A stretch of 14,428 nucleotides of DNA from assembly GCA_947623775.1 (NCBI GenBank), contig CANQHL010000029.1, positions 1 to 14,428 of the forward strand, read 5' to 3'. The stretch comes from an uncultured Clostridia bacterium. GTDB lineage: Bacteria > Bacillota > Clostridia > Christensenellales > UBA1242. Made by a program: the position numbers and the translations under genes. The notes below the pieces were generated by a model. It was not told the DNA's origin, did no database searches, and worked only from the letters and a program-made list of their open reading frames with translations. The first letter of the stretch is position 1, and each line of letters opens with the position of its first letter. This document shows, piece by piece, positions 6,873 through 14,428 of the stretch.

Positions 6873-7538
6873 ATGGAAAAATTAGAAGAAATTATTGAAA
6901 GGTTAAGAGAAAAGGTTGGAACATATTTCAGCAAAGATGCAAGTGGACATAACATTGACCATCTTGAAAGAACTTTGCACTATGCACTCTATCTCCAATC
7001 TAAAGAGGGCGGAGATAGACTTGTTGTTGGCATCAGCGCCTTTATTCATGATATTCACAGGATTATGGGGGCACAGCAAAATAGATTTGTTTCCCCAAAG
7101 GAAAGTTTGCCTGTGGTTCAAGAGTTTTTGAAAGATGTTGACATAACAGAAAATCAAAAACAGAGGGTATTGAGTGCAATTGAGCATCATGAGGAATACT
7201 CTTTTGGCAGTGGCGGAATAAATGTTTCAGATATTGAAAGTTTAATTTTACAAGATGCCGATAACCTAGACGCAATAGGTGCGATTGGTCTTGTCAGAAC
7301 AATCAAATATTCAATTGCACACAATATTCCCGATTACGATGCAAGTGTTCCGCTATATCAAAATGCGTATGATGAGCGCAAAGAAGATCCATCGACAATT
7401 CATCACATCAACAACAAGCTGATAAGACTTGGTGAAAATATGAACACAAAAACCGCAAGGGAACTTGCAGAAAAAAAGACAAAACTCATGAAAGATTTTT
7501 TGGATATGTTCATAAAAGAATCAACAGGCAATTTGTAA
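6873..7538 (+). CDS. HD-domain phosphohydrolase, YedJ-like
   Basis: The protein has 221 residues with the HD superfamily metal ligands in order: H30 (NIDHLERT), H59-D60 (FIHDIHR), H105/H106 (IEHHEEY), and D128 with D130 in LQDADNLDAIGAIGLVRT (126-143). The last block and the C-terminal NMNTKTARELAEKK with its FLDMFI helix match E. coli YedJ-type metal-dependent phosphohydrolases. These are soluble enzymes whose natural substrate is poorly defined; nucleotide-type phosphoesters are likely for HD proteins. The neighbouring deaminase fits a purine nucleotide context, but this is an inference from position. Nothing is missing from the active site. Confidence 0.88.
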   Translation: MEKLEEIIERLREKVGTYFSKDASGHNIDHLERTLHYALYLQSKEGGDRLVVGISAFIHDIHRIMGAQQNRFVSPKESLPVVQEFLKDVDITENQKQRVLSAIEHHEEYSFGSGGINVSDIESLILQDADNLDAIGAIGLVRTIKYSIAHNIPDYDASVPLYQNAYDERKEDPSTIHHINNKLIRLGENMNTKTARELAEKKTKLMKDFLDMFIKESTGNL

Positions 7539-7541
7539 TTT

Positions 7542-7567
7542 TAATATTAAAAATCAATAAAATATTA
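7542..7567 (+). terminator. Possible weak terminator after the HD gene
   Basis: TAATATT (7542-7548) and AATATTA (7561-7567) form a perfect 7-bp inverted repeat with a 12-base loop, followed by TTTTCTTTTGTT. The stem is entirely A/T, so it would be unstable. It is placed 3 bases after the stop codon. The rest of 7568-7741 is AT-rich with no gene that I can see. Confidence 0.3.
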
Positions 7568-7741
7568 TTTTCTTTTGTTATTATGTCTAAATATTTTTTT
7601 CCTCGATTATAAACGGGATATAAATCAATTGACATATGCTAATTATGGATTTTAATTTGCATTTTTTTTGATTACTTTTTGCAAATTTATTTTAAAAATT
7701 CATCAAAATATAAAAGACGTAATATTTTTAATGCAACATGT

Positions 7742-7770
7742 TTGATTTAATAATGTGAATTTGATATAAT
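7742..7770 (+). promoter_or_regulatory. Promoter giving a leaderless mucinase transcript
   Basis: TTGATT (7742-7747), a 17-base spacer ending in TGA, and consensus TATAAT (7765-7770). Only 6 bases separate the -10 from ATG 7777, so transcription should begin at or within a base or two of the start codon. No Shine-Dalgarno sequence is present. Confidence 0.65.
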
Positions 7771-7776
7771 AATATT

Positions 7777-10700
7777 ATGGGAAATAAAAAAGCAAAGTTT
7801 TTATTTTATATATCGTGTTTTCTATTGTGTTTGGCAATAGGATTGTTTTTTGGTGATTATTTGCGAATTCATCTGGTTCACGTAAGTACAGTCGAGACAA
7901 ACATAAGTGATGCGAGTTTGCAAAATAAAGATATGCTTTCGGCAGATGATATATTTGAAACTTACACGCAAACCAGTCTAAAGTCCGACTTTAAATCAGC
8001 CGAAAAAATCACAACGCTTTACGAGCAGGGCAGAATTGACCAAAAAATTTTTGATAGAGCAAAAGAGGTTTTGCAAGGCAATGTAAAATATAGTTATCAA
8101 AGGGAATTTTCAACAACCTTTGATGATGCTCATAAAATTGCACAGGCCGGCAATCTCTATACTTATTCTAGTAGCACGTTAAAATTTAATTTTCCAACCT
8201 GCGAATTTAATTTAACAGGAATTTACGGCTTGACAGGGCAAACCATACGCGTATTTGTTGATGCAAAAGAGAATGAAAATTTGCCACAAATTGTATTCAC
8301 ACAAAATCATGGTTATTACACATCGAATTCATGGAAAAGGCAAAAGCAGTTGCAACTTGGAATGAATGAATTTATTTATGATGACTTTGTTTCCTCCTCA
8401 AGTTACATCAGTCAAAATGAGAGGAAGGGAGGTGCGATTTATATTTGCAATCCATTCACGGCGGATGAGCAGGGAGATGTTAGTGTTTACATAGAGGGTG
8501 GCGGCTATTATCCAATTTTCAGAAAGGGTGATGATAATAAACAGTTTTTAAGCACACTTACCGAATATTATGAACAATATCGCACTTCCACAACAATGCT
8601 GGATATGGCAGAACTCGTAACGGATCATGCACTTTTTACGACAACTGCTGAATCATTATATAAAGTTTATGTTGAAAACAATGAAATTTCCCCAAGCGAA
8701 AATATGCAACTATGGGGAAACTACATGAACGAAGTTTTCAAATTCAACGGAATTGCCGACAATGAGCAAAATAAAAATATAGTGATAAATTTCAGATACA
8801 TGTCCACCTATAAAAATTCAGGTGCATACACCTATTTTAATCATATCGGATTTTACGAAGAACATTATTGGTTTGCAAATTTCAATAATATAAGAAATTC
8901 AAAATATAATTTGACAGATCATTTGATTTTTGGCATTGGACATGAACTCGGTCACATGATTGATATTGATGGTCGTAGAATAAATGAAACAACAAACAAC
9001 TTTACTGCGGCCATTGCCTATTATAAAATACTTGGTATGTCACAGCAAAATCACAGCCCACTAGGCTACGAGCAATATGCACCGTTTGATAAAACATTAA
9101 ACAACATTGCAAGTGACTATACGCTTGCCTATCAGGCATATCATGATGGGAAAATTATGTATACTTCGGACTATGTAAATGGTTCCGGCTCAACTCTTAA
9201 AGCAGATCATAATTATCTGATTTGGTGGGATCTTGAATGTGCATTTCCAGGATATTGGGGGAGACTAAATAACCTATATCAAAGTAAAGATCTTGTAAAT
9301 TTGTCGAATTTGGAACAAATGGTTTATTACTCTTCCATTGCAACAAAAGTGGACCTTTCATACTATTTTGAAAGGTGGGGATTTTATTGGAGCAGCGAAT
9401 ATTACACCGATTTAGCCAATAGGTTTACTTATGAAAAATCTTCTACCGAATTTAAGCGGTTGATGTCGCAAGCGGAAAGTGATGGCAAAATCACGAAAAC
9501 TAATGCACCATATTGGTATGTGGATACTTTGCAGTATGATTTTATGCAAAAAAATCAAAATGTTCCTGAGGATGAGAAAAAGTATGATAATTTAAAGCCA
9601 AGAATCACAAAAATAACTCAAAGCGGAAAAGAAAGAACGGTTTTTATTTATAGCGAAAAGAATGCAAACCATCTTGGCTATCAAGTGTGGTCGAAAACGC
9701 AAAACAGTGATTGGAAAGTTGCTGGATTTACTTATTCTTCAAATTTTGTTGACAAAACATCATATTCGTCACTTCCAACATATAAAGTGGTCGCAATAAA
9801 CAGGTTTTTCTATTCAAGCAGGGAAAGTGATGAACAATCAAATATTACGCAGGAAAGCGAAAGTGTTTGCAGACTTGATGGTCAACTATACTCCTCTCTA
9901 AAAGATGCAATCGGACAGGCGACCACCGGTCAGACAATATATCTTCTTGCCGACTGTTCACTGGGAGGAACTACACAACTTTATAAAGAACTTACAATTG
10001 CTGTAGACCCATCTGTAAATACTGATATTGTTATAACCGCAAGCAATTCTTTTATTCAAATGAATGGAAACATGTCCTTTATCGGCAGAGAAAATGCCAA
10101 AATTATTATTGACGGGAGGTTGATTGAGAATGCCAACCCGGTTATATATAATTCATCTGGCACGTTTGTTGCGAGATATGTAACTTTTCAAAATTTAAAA
10201 ACAAAAATATTGGCAGGTGTCATATATGGAATGGATGATGTTGAGCTTTACAATTGTGTATTTGATAATTGTAAAAACTTAAAGTCTATTGCCACAATTC
10301 ATGCAAACAAAAATTTGAAAATGGAAGATTGTGTTTTTGTCAACATACAAGACACTTGTGTGGAAATAAGTGACATTTCAAACCTGACACTTTCAAATAA
10401 AATAAACAATTTTACAATCACATTTGAGGATTTTTTAGGGGAAAGAAATATAAATTTGATTGGGCAGTTCACGCAGGAAGTTATTGAAAAAATAAGTGTA
10501 AAATCCGGATATTTATTGACTTATGAAAATAACAATTTGCAGGTTAACCCAGAGTCTTATATTCTGAAGTTTTATATAAATGGGATGGGGTACGAAAAGA
10601 AAATTTCCAGCCCTGAATTTGAATTTGGAACCGAAGGATATAATTATCAGTTATCTGAAAATCAGTACGTAAAGTATATTGAAAGGCAAGGAGAAAATAT

Positions 10701-12624
10701 TTATTATTTAGGGGATAAAATAAATCTTTCTGGCAATATGGAATTCGACGTTGAAATCAAGTCAAAAACAAAATTAACCACCTATTATAACGGGAACGTC
10801 GACATAAATTTTTATCCTGAAGAAATGGGAATTTATTTGCCAATAATCGACCCGGCAAAACAAAAAGTTGTTGCTTATCTTGATGGAAACTTAATTTACT
10901 ACGCAGGGCAAATTTATATTCGCGATAAAGAAAGTTCTCTTGTGGCAATATATGAGGGCAATTTTGTTTATAGATACATTGTAAGGGATGAAATTTATAG
11001 TGTAAACTATGGCAAATATAATGATGAAATAGTGTTGCCGGACATAAAAGAAGATGGTTTTCAGGGCTGGCAGTATGGGGGTGAAATTATTTCAGACACT
11101 TTTGTTTTGCAGGGTGACACCGATTTGATTGCGGTCTTTGGGGATGCGCCACAGATTTATGACTTAACGCAGTGTGAAATCCTCGTTGATGGGAATTATA
11201 TCTATTCTGGAGAAAATATAACGCCGAAAATAATTGTTTACTTCAATGATTTAATTGTTCCGGCAAACTGTTATTCTGTTTCATATTCCAATAACAAATT
11301 TGCATCAAATAATGCACAAGTCACCATATCTTTTGTGGATGGTTTGTCAATAGGGAGTAAAAGCCAGACTTTTACAATCAATCCAAAACAACTTGAAAAA
11401 AATGATATAAAAGTGACTGGGCTACAAAATTTTGTCTATAACGGTAGTCAAACAGAACAAAATTTAATAATAACTTATAAAGATGAACAAATTAGCAGTT
11501 TTTCAATTGAATATATTGGCAACAGAGTAAATGCGGGCGATGTGCAAGTAAAAATTAGTTTTTTTGGAAATTATACTGGGGATATTCGCTTCGAATATAC
11601 AATATTTAAGGCGGAAAGAAAAAATTTTAAAGTTTTATTGGATGATTGGGTTTATGGACATAGAGAGGCAAGTCCACAAGTAGAAAATGTTGAGGAGCAA
11701 TCTGAGGTTTCCTACTCATATTCCACAGCGGAAAATGGCAATTTTGTGTCAAATAAACCTAAAAATGCTGGCACATACTGGATAAAGGCAGAGATTAAAC
11801 AGTCAACAAACTATAATTCTGCGGAGGCGAAAGCACGATTTATTATTGCAAAAGCCGACCATCCGGAGCCTATGCCAAACACAGAAATGATGGTTGGCAG
11901 AAAAATAGAAACTTTGAGAGATGTCCATCTTATTGAGGGCTGGCAGTGGGCAAATCTAGATGGCAAAATTGATGAAGAAACCATAAAGGCTTGGGCAATT
12001 TATTCCGACAGAGAAAATTATGAAATCTATCAAATAGAAATCACTTTAACAAAAGAAGCACCTAAAGATGTTTCTCAGTTGAGCGTATATATCGAGATTA
12101 AATCTTTTATATATAACGGAGAAGCAAAAACGCCAGAAGTTATAGCCAAAGATGGCGGGTTGACGCTTACTTTAGGGGTAGACTTTGATGTTCGATATGA
12201 AAATAACAAGTTTGCCGGTCAAGGAAAAGCCATTGTTACATTCAAAAATGATTACAAAGGAACAAAAGAAATATCATTTAAAATTTCTCAAGCAGAGAAA
12301 CCTAATGTGAGCAGTAAGACAATTCGATTTAACCATAAGGCCACAAAATTGTCGGATATTCCGCTTCCAAGCGGTTATATTTGGGAAAACAATGATTTGG
12401 AAATAACTTCAAACAGAATGAGGGCAAAGGCAATTTATGTGGGTGATGATGCTGATAATTATATTACAAAAGAAATTTATTTTGAAATTATTATTGATTG
12501 GCAACAAGAACCCGAACCCGGTAAATTAATTTGGCTTGCCATCGTGCCTGTTGTGGCATTGCTTGTTTGGTTTGTCGTTTTCATTATTATAAAGTGTAAG
12601 AAAAGCAAGTGGCGAAAAAATTAA
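7777..12624 (+). CDS. Secreted, membrane-anchored M60 mucinase-like metalloprotease with beta-helix and MBG repeats
   Basis: The protein has 1615 residues. An N-terminal signal/anchor helix (8-28) precedes the M60 region: a beta-sandwich at ~130-260, then the gluzincin site HELGH (389-393) with Glu404 in NETTNN as third zinc ligand, and DLSYYFERWGF (526-536), all typical of PF13402 enhancin/mucinase proteases that cut O-glycosylated proteins. Next come an Fn3-like domain (~608-690), a right-handed beta-helix-like region (~697-920), a linker domain (~925-1065), a Flg_new-type repeat ending FQGW (~1068-1125), and MBG domains at ~1129-1205, ~1206-1283, ~1284-1365 and ~1433-1509. MBG domains alternate with an unnamed module (~1366-1430 and ~1510-1574). 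A C-terminal helix (1584-1605) followed by KCKKSKWRK anchors it, with no LPxTG motif. Host mucin as substrate is inferred from the family. The start is fixed by the signal sequence. Confidence 0.88.
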   Translation: MGNKKAKFLFYISCFLLCLAIGLFFGDYLRIHLVHVSTVETNISDASLQNKDMLSADDIFETYTQTSLKSDFKSAEKITTLYEQGRIDQKIFDRAKEVLQGNVKYSYQREFSTTFDDAHKIAQAGNLYTYSSSTLKFNFPTCEFNLTGIYGLTGQTIRVFVDAKENENLPQIVFTQNHGYYTSNSWKRQKQLQLGMNEFIYDDFVSSSSYISQNERKGGAIYICNPFTADEQGDVSVYIEGGGYYPIFRKGDDNKQFLSTLTEYYEQYRTSTTMLDMAELVTDHALFTTTAESLYKVYVENNEISPSENMQLWGNYMNEVFKFNGIADNEQNKNIVINFRYMSTYKNSGAYTYFNHIGFYEEHYWFANFNNIRNSKYNLTDHLIFGIGHELGHMIDIDGRRINETTNNFTAAIAYYKILGMSQQNHSPLGYEQYAPFDKTLNNIASDYTLAYQAYHDGKIMYTSDYVNGSGSTLKADHNYLIWWDLECAFPGYWGRLNNLYQSKDLVNLSNLEQMVYYSSIATKVDLSYYFERWGFYWSSEYYTDLANRFTYEKSSTEFKRLMSQAESDGKITKTNAPYWYVDTLQYDFMQKNQNVPEDEKKYDNLKPRITKITQSGKERTVFIYSEKNANHLGYQVWSKTQNSDWKVAGFTYSSNFVDKTSYSSLPTYKVVAINRFFYSSRESDEQSNITQESESVCRLDGQLYSSLKDAIGQATTGQTIYLLADCSLGGTTQLYKELTIAVDPSVNTDIVITASNSFIQMNGNMSFIGRENAKIIIDGRLIENANPVIYNSSGTFVARYVTFQNLKTKILAGVIYGMDDVELYNCVFDNCKNLKSIATIHANKNLKMEDCVFVNIQDTCVEISDISNLTLSNKINNFTITFEDFLGERNINLIGQFTQEVIEKISVKSGYLLTYENNNLQVNPESYILKFYINGMGYEKKISSPEFEFGTEGYNYQLSENQYVKYIERQGENIYYLGDKINLSGNMEFDVEIKSKTKLTTYYNGNVDINFYPEEMGIYLPIIDPAKQKVVAYLDGNLIYYAGQIYIRDKESSLVAIYEGNFVYRYIVRDEIYSVNYGKYNDEIVLPDIKEDGFQGWQYGGEIISDTFVLQGDTDLIAVFGDAPQIYDLTQCEILVDGNYIYSGENITPKIIVYFNDLIVPANCYSVSYSNNKFASNNAQVTISFVDGLSIGSKSQTFTINPKQLEKNDIKVTGLQNFVYNGSQTEQNLIITYKDEQISSFSIEYIGNRVNAGDVQVKISFFGNYTGDIRFEYTIFKAERKNFKVLLDDWVYGHREASPQVENVEEQSEVSYSYSTAENGNFVSNKPKNAGTYWIKAEIKQSTNYNSAEAKARFIIAKADHPEPMPNTEMMVGRKIETLRDVHLIEGWQWANLDGKIDEETIKAWAIYSDRENYEIYQIEITLTKEAPKDVSQLSVYIEIKSFIYNGEAKTPEVIAKDGGLTLTLGVDFDVRYENNKFAGQGKAIVTFKNDYKGTKEISFKISQAEKPNVSSKTIRFNHKATKLSDIPLPSGYIWENNDLEITSNRMRAKAIYVGDDADNYITKEIYFEIIIDWQQEPEPGKLIWLAIVPVVALLVWFVVFIIIKCKKSKWRKN

Positions 12625-12633
12625 CAAAACATT

Positions 12634-12661
12634 TTGAAACAAAATAGAAAAATGGTATATT
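12634..12661 (+). promoter_or_regulatory. Promoter of the small membrane protein gene
   Basis: TTGAAA (12634-12639), a 16-base spacer ending in TGG, then TATATT (12656-12661): another TGn-extended -10. It begins only 10 bases after the mucinase stop codon and precedes GAGGAG (12672-12677). Confidence 0.5.
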
Positions 12662-12679
12662 GTACATATGTGAGGAGTT

Positions 12680-12869
12680 ATGAAAAATTTTTTAGTTTTT
12701 AGCAGCGTTTGTTTGTATTTTCACCGGAGTTTGCTTACTGCTTATTGAAAGTGAAAATTTAACTGCTCCAAGAATTACAGCCACAGGAAAAGCACAAGAT
12801 TTTGTGACCTGCGTTTGTATTTTATTTTTTATGTTTTATGCATATAGTTTGCAAGACTTGTCAAACTAA
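12680..12869 (+). pseudogene. Frameshifted small two-helix membrane protein
   Basis: From ATG 12680 the frame reads MKNFLVFSSVCLYFHRSL and stops after 22 codons. The +1 frame from about 12702 reads AAFVCIFTGVCLLLIESENL and continues open to TAA at 12867-12869, ending with a second hydrophobic stretch (FVTCVCILFFMFYAYSL). Removing one T from the TTTTT run at 12696-12700 joins the two into a 62-residue protein with two transmembrane helices and a short polar loop. A promoter and GAGGAG site precede it, and a good terminator follows, so the unit looks like a real gene with a one-base lesion or a homopolymer sequencing error. It resembles no family I can name. The GAGGAG is closer to the ATG than usual. 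Confidence 0.5.
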
Positions 12870-12880
12870 GATTCAACTAT

Positions 12881-12908
12881 AAAGGTTTACGTTTTGTAAG
12901 CCTTTTTT
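12881..12908 (+). terminator. Rho-independent terminator
   Basis: AAAGGTTTAC (12881-12890) pairs with GTAAGCCTTT (12896-12905) over 10 bp, including one G-U pair, around a 5-base GTTTT loop. Six T residues run from 12903 to 12908. It ends the small membrane protein unit and probably also read-through from the mucinase gene. Confidence 0.75.
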
Positions 12909-13060
12909 AATTCAGTTTTTGCGGCTTTAAAGTCAGAATTTTTAAACTCGTTGAAGTCAATGAATTGTACCAGCTGTTTTGCCATTGCGAAGTGGTAAAA
13001 GTACACAGATATTTTGACAACTCTTAATTCTTTGTCACTAGTTAAAATATCGCTTATCAC
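12887..13060 (-). pseudogene. Possible gene remnant, 57-codon open frame
   Basis: The minus strand is open from GTG 13060 to TAA 12887, with a protein-like composition: ISDILTSDKELRVVKISVYF, then HFAMAKQLVQFIDFNEF and a lysine-rich end. The frame is closed upstream by TAA directly before the GTG, and no ribosome site is present, so it would be the C-terminal end of a decayed gene. Its last codons coincide with the plus-strand terminator stem, which argues against it being functional. I do not recognise a family. Confidence 0.25.
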
Positions 13061-13286
13061 TTACATAAGAATTTGTTTGATTACGATAATATATATTTGT
13101 TATGAATACAAGAACAGCGAGGAGATTGATTTGTGATCAAAAAATTCTTTTGCGGATTAAACAAAGTATAAAAACATAGTAAAATATAAAAAAATAAATT
13201 AAACCAAGAAAAAATAAAGCGGGAATAAGAATTTTGTAAAAATTTGTAAAAAAATCAAAAAAAACATGAATTAGTTTATAAAAAAT
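13061..13286. other. AT-rich intergenic stretch with A-tracts
   Basis: Very AT-rich, with many A-runs (for example near 13181-13200 and 13240-13265) and a near-repeat TTTGTAAAAA (13233-13258 area). No gene of normal length is visible. A GAGGAG (13117-13122) stands 8 bases before GTG 13131 of a 12-codon frame (MIKKFFCGLNKV); I cannot tell whether that is used. The A-tracts just before the 13287 promoter could act as an UP element or bend DNA. Confidence 0.4.
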
Positions 13287-13316
13287 TTGACAAAAAAGAA
13301 TAATATATTTTAAAAT
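13287..13316 (+). promoter_or_regulatory. Promoter of the right-edge surface protein gene
   Basis: Consensus TTGACA (13287-13292) and TAAAAT (13311-13316), 18 bases apart, downstream of A-tracts. The leader to ATG 13435 would be about 110 bases and contains a hairpin. Confidence 0.5.
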
Positions 13317-13390
13317 ACAAATGAGAAATTCTTGCGAATGATTGTATCATTTTGAGAAAAACGAACAATTTTGATGATTTTAGGCACATT

Positions 13391-13428
13391 TAAGGAGACA
13401 AAATATTAAACCAATTTTGTCTAGGGGG
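13391..13428 (+). promoter_or_regulatory. Leader hairpin flanked by two ribosome-site-like sequences
   Basis: GACAAAAT (13397-13404) and ATTTTGTC (13414-13421) form a perfect 8-bp stem with a 9-base loop. TAAGGAG (13391-13397) runs into its 5' arm and AGGGGG (13423-13428) follows 1 base after the 3' arm, 6 bases before ATG 13435. The second site serves the gene. The first has no conventional start codon after it; only ATT at 13405 is suitably placed, opening an 8-codon frame. Confidence 0.4.
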
Positions 13429-13434
13429 TAGAAA

Positions 13435-14428
13435 ATGAAAGATAAAGAAATGTCGATATGGAGAAAAGTTGCACTTTTACTTTGTATTATGATTTCATTT
13501 GTAACAATGTTTTTGGGCGTGGCAATAATTTGGCCTGAAAATCAAATTGATGCAGTGGGAGAGTTTACCGTTCCTGACCTGCCAAACGGGACGAGGTATA
13601 ACTCTGTTTCGGCAACGTTTGACACGGACTATCATATATATACAAACACGACGCTTGAAACGTTGAAGAACAAACTCCGCGTAAGAGGAACGTATTTTGA
13701 CGACGGTGCATCGGCGGAAGTTTCTGAGACCATTGCTTCCCCGTATTATGCCGTAAAGGTATACAAAAAAGGGGATGGGTCGGCGATTGAGGAAGTTACT
13801 GAAAACGAAGTTTTGTTTGAAATGGGTGGCACATATATTTTTGAAGTCCATGTGAAAGGTGTTTCACCAGCAATAGTTCCGGGCGAGTATCAACCTATTG
13901 AGAAAAAAGACTATTCAAGCATTTCTTTCTCTTTTGCCCCACATAGATCTATTTTTGTTGACATTTCTTTAGAAGAATTTAAAACCTATCTTGTTGTAAT
14001 GGGCGTTCCTTACACGGACGGAGGTGTGGAGGAGCGAATTTATGACACAGAACTTTTTACAGTTACAGTAAATGGTGCTGAGGAGGGAAAAGGAGATATA
14101 TCATTTATACTTGGCGATGGCAATAGTGCACAGGTTCACTATCATAACACCGAACATGAAGACGTAAGCACGAGTCCACAAGGTTTCACTGTAGTTAATT
14201 CTGCTCTCACATCACTTAAGGTTGAGGTTGACCCTCAAAAGGCAAAGAGAGCCAATAAGGACGATTACTATAAAAGAACGGGAGATTATTTAACTACGCT
14301 ATATCCAGACCACTATTCTTTGTCTGGCAATTATAATCTTCAAGACTACTTTGCTTTCACCACAGTTATGGACCAAATAGATTTCTTAAAGACTTTAAAA
14401 ATTACAGGTATATATAATAGAACAGAAA
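13435..14428 (+). CDS. Anchored/secreted protein with Ig-like repeats (3' end missing)
   Basis: The frame is open from ATG 13435 to the right edge (331 codons seen). The N-terminus is a signal or anchor: basic MKDKEMSIWRK, then a hydrophobic helix (~11-33) ending near AIIWP. Two similar beta-rich units follow. The first (~52-145) has the pattern T-L-E-T-L-K-N-K-L-x-V-x-G-x-Y-x-DG, the second (~165-260) SLEEFKTYLVVMGVPYTDGG; this 'leader helix then YxDG' pattern is common in bacterial Ig-like domains of surface proteins. The remainder (~261-331) starts another region. No catalytic motif is visible. Base composition of 13561-13740 is clearly richer in G+C (85 of 180) than the neighbours, with ACG and GAC codons favoured. 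It starts 810 bases after the mucinase gene with its own promoter. Function is probably extracellular binding or structure; the family is not named. Confidence 0.75.
   Translation, partial: MKDKEMSIWRKVALLLCIMISFVTMFLGVAIIWPENQIDAVGEFTVPDLPNGTRYNSVSATFDTDYHIYTNTTLETLKNKLRVRGTYFDDGASAEVSETIASPYYAVKVYKKGDGSAIEEVTENEVLFEMGGTYIFEVHVKGVSPAIVPGEYQPIEKKDYSSISFSFAPHRSIFVDISLEEFKTYLVVMGVPYTDGGVEERIYDTELFTVTVNGAEEGKGDISFILGDGNSAQVHYHNTEHEDVSTSPQGFTVVNSALTSLKVEVDPQKAKRANKDDYYKRTGDYLTTLYPDHYSLSGNYNLQDYFAFTTVMDQIDFLKTLKITGIYNRTE

Noticed and set aside
12690..12705. Programmed ribosomal frameshift in the small membrane protein
   Set aside because: The two halves need a +1 shift, and a -1 slip at the T-run meets TAG at once; no recoding signal is visible, so a one-base indel is simpler.
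13495..13851. A 118-codon minus-strand frame at the right edge
   Set aside because: The plus-strand frame here has a promoter, ribosome site, signal helix and Ig-like repeats; the minus frame is its shadow.
1..14428. tRNA, rRNA, CRISPR array, insertion sequence or replication origin
   Set aside because: No cloverleaf-like segment, regular repeat-spacer array, transposase motif or iteron cluster was seen on either strand.

Overview
The window is AT-rich DNA that uses the standard genetic code, with Shine-Dalgarno sites of the AGGAG type and many TGn-extended -10 promoters. Together with MBG/Ig-repeat surface proteins and an M60 mucinase-like protease, this suggests a low-GC Firmicute, probably an uncultured gut clostridial lineage. 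The lineage is inferred; no rRNA or other marker gene is present.

Left part (1-3023). The left edge carries a 39-codon piece of a VirD4/TraG conjugation coupling protein on the minus strand. It abuts the end of an intact MTH1-like Nudix hydrolase. Divergent from the Nudix gene is a regulator-like protein with an Xre-type HTH fused to a beta-rich repeat region. Convergent with that gene is a two-gene minus-strand operon encoding diverged DUF2441-like paralogues.

Middle part (3158-7538). Five plus-strand genes follow: a GNAT acetyltransferase, a four-helix membrane protein fused to an APH/choline-kinase-like kinase, a second GNAT that overlaps the kinase, an adenosine deaminase-family enzyme and a YedJ-like HD phosphohydrolase. 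With the Nudix enzyme they form a collection of nucleotide- and small-molecule-modifying enzymes. No single pathway can be proved from sequence.

Right part (7539-14428). A 1615-residue secreted, C-terminally membrane-anchored protein combines an M60 metalloprotease, a beta-helix, a Flg_new-type repeat, MBG domains and an unnamed repeated module. Its promoter lies so close to the ATG that the transcript should be leaderless. Downstream come a frameshifted small two-helix membrane protein, a terminator, about 500 bases of very AT-rich DNA holding a possible gene remnant and an unusual hairpin leader, and the first 331 codons of another anchored Ig-like surface protein that runs off the right edge. 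The right part reads as a cell-surface and host-glycoprotein-interaction locus, separate in character from the enzyme cluster.
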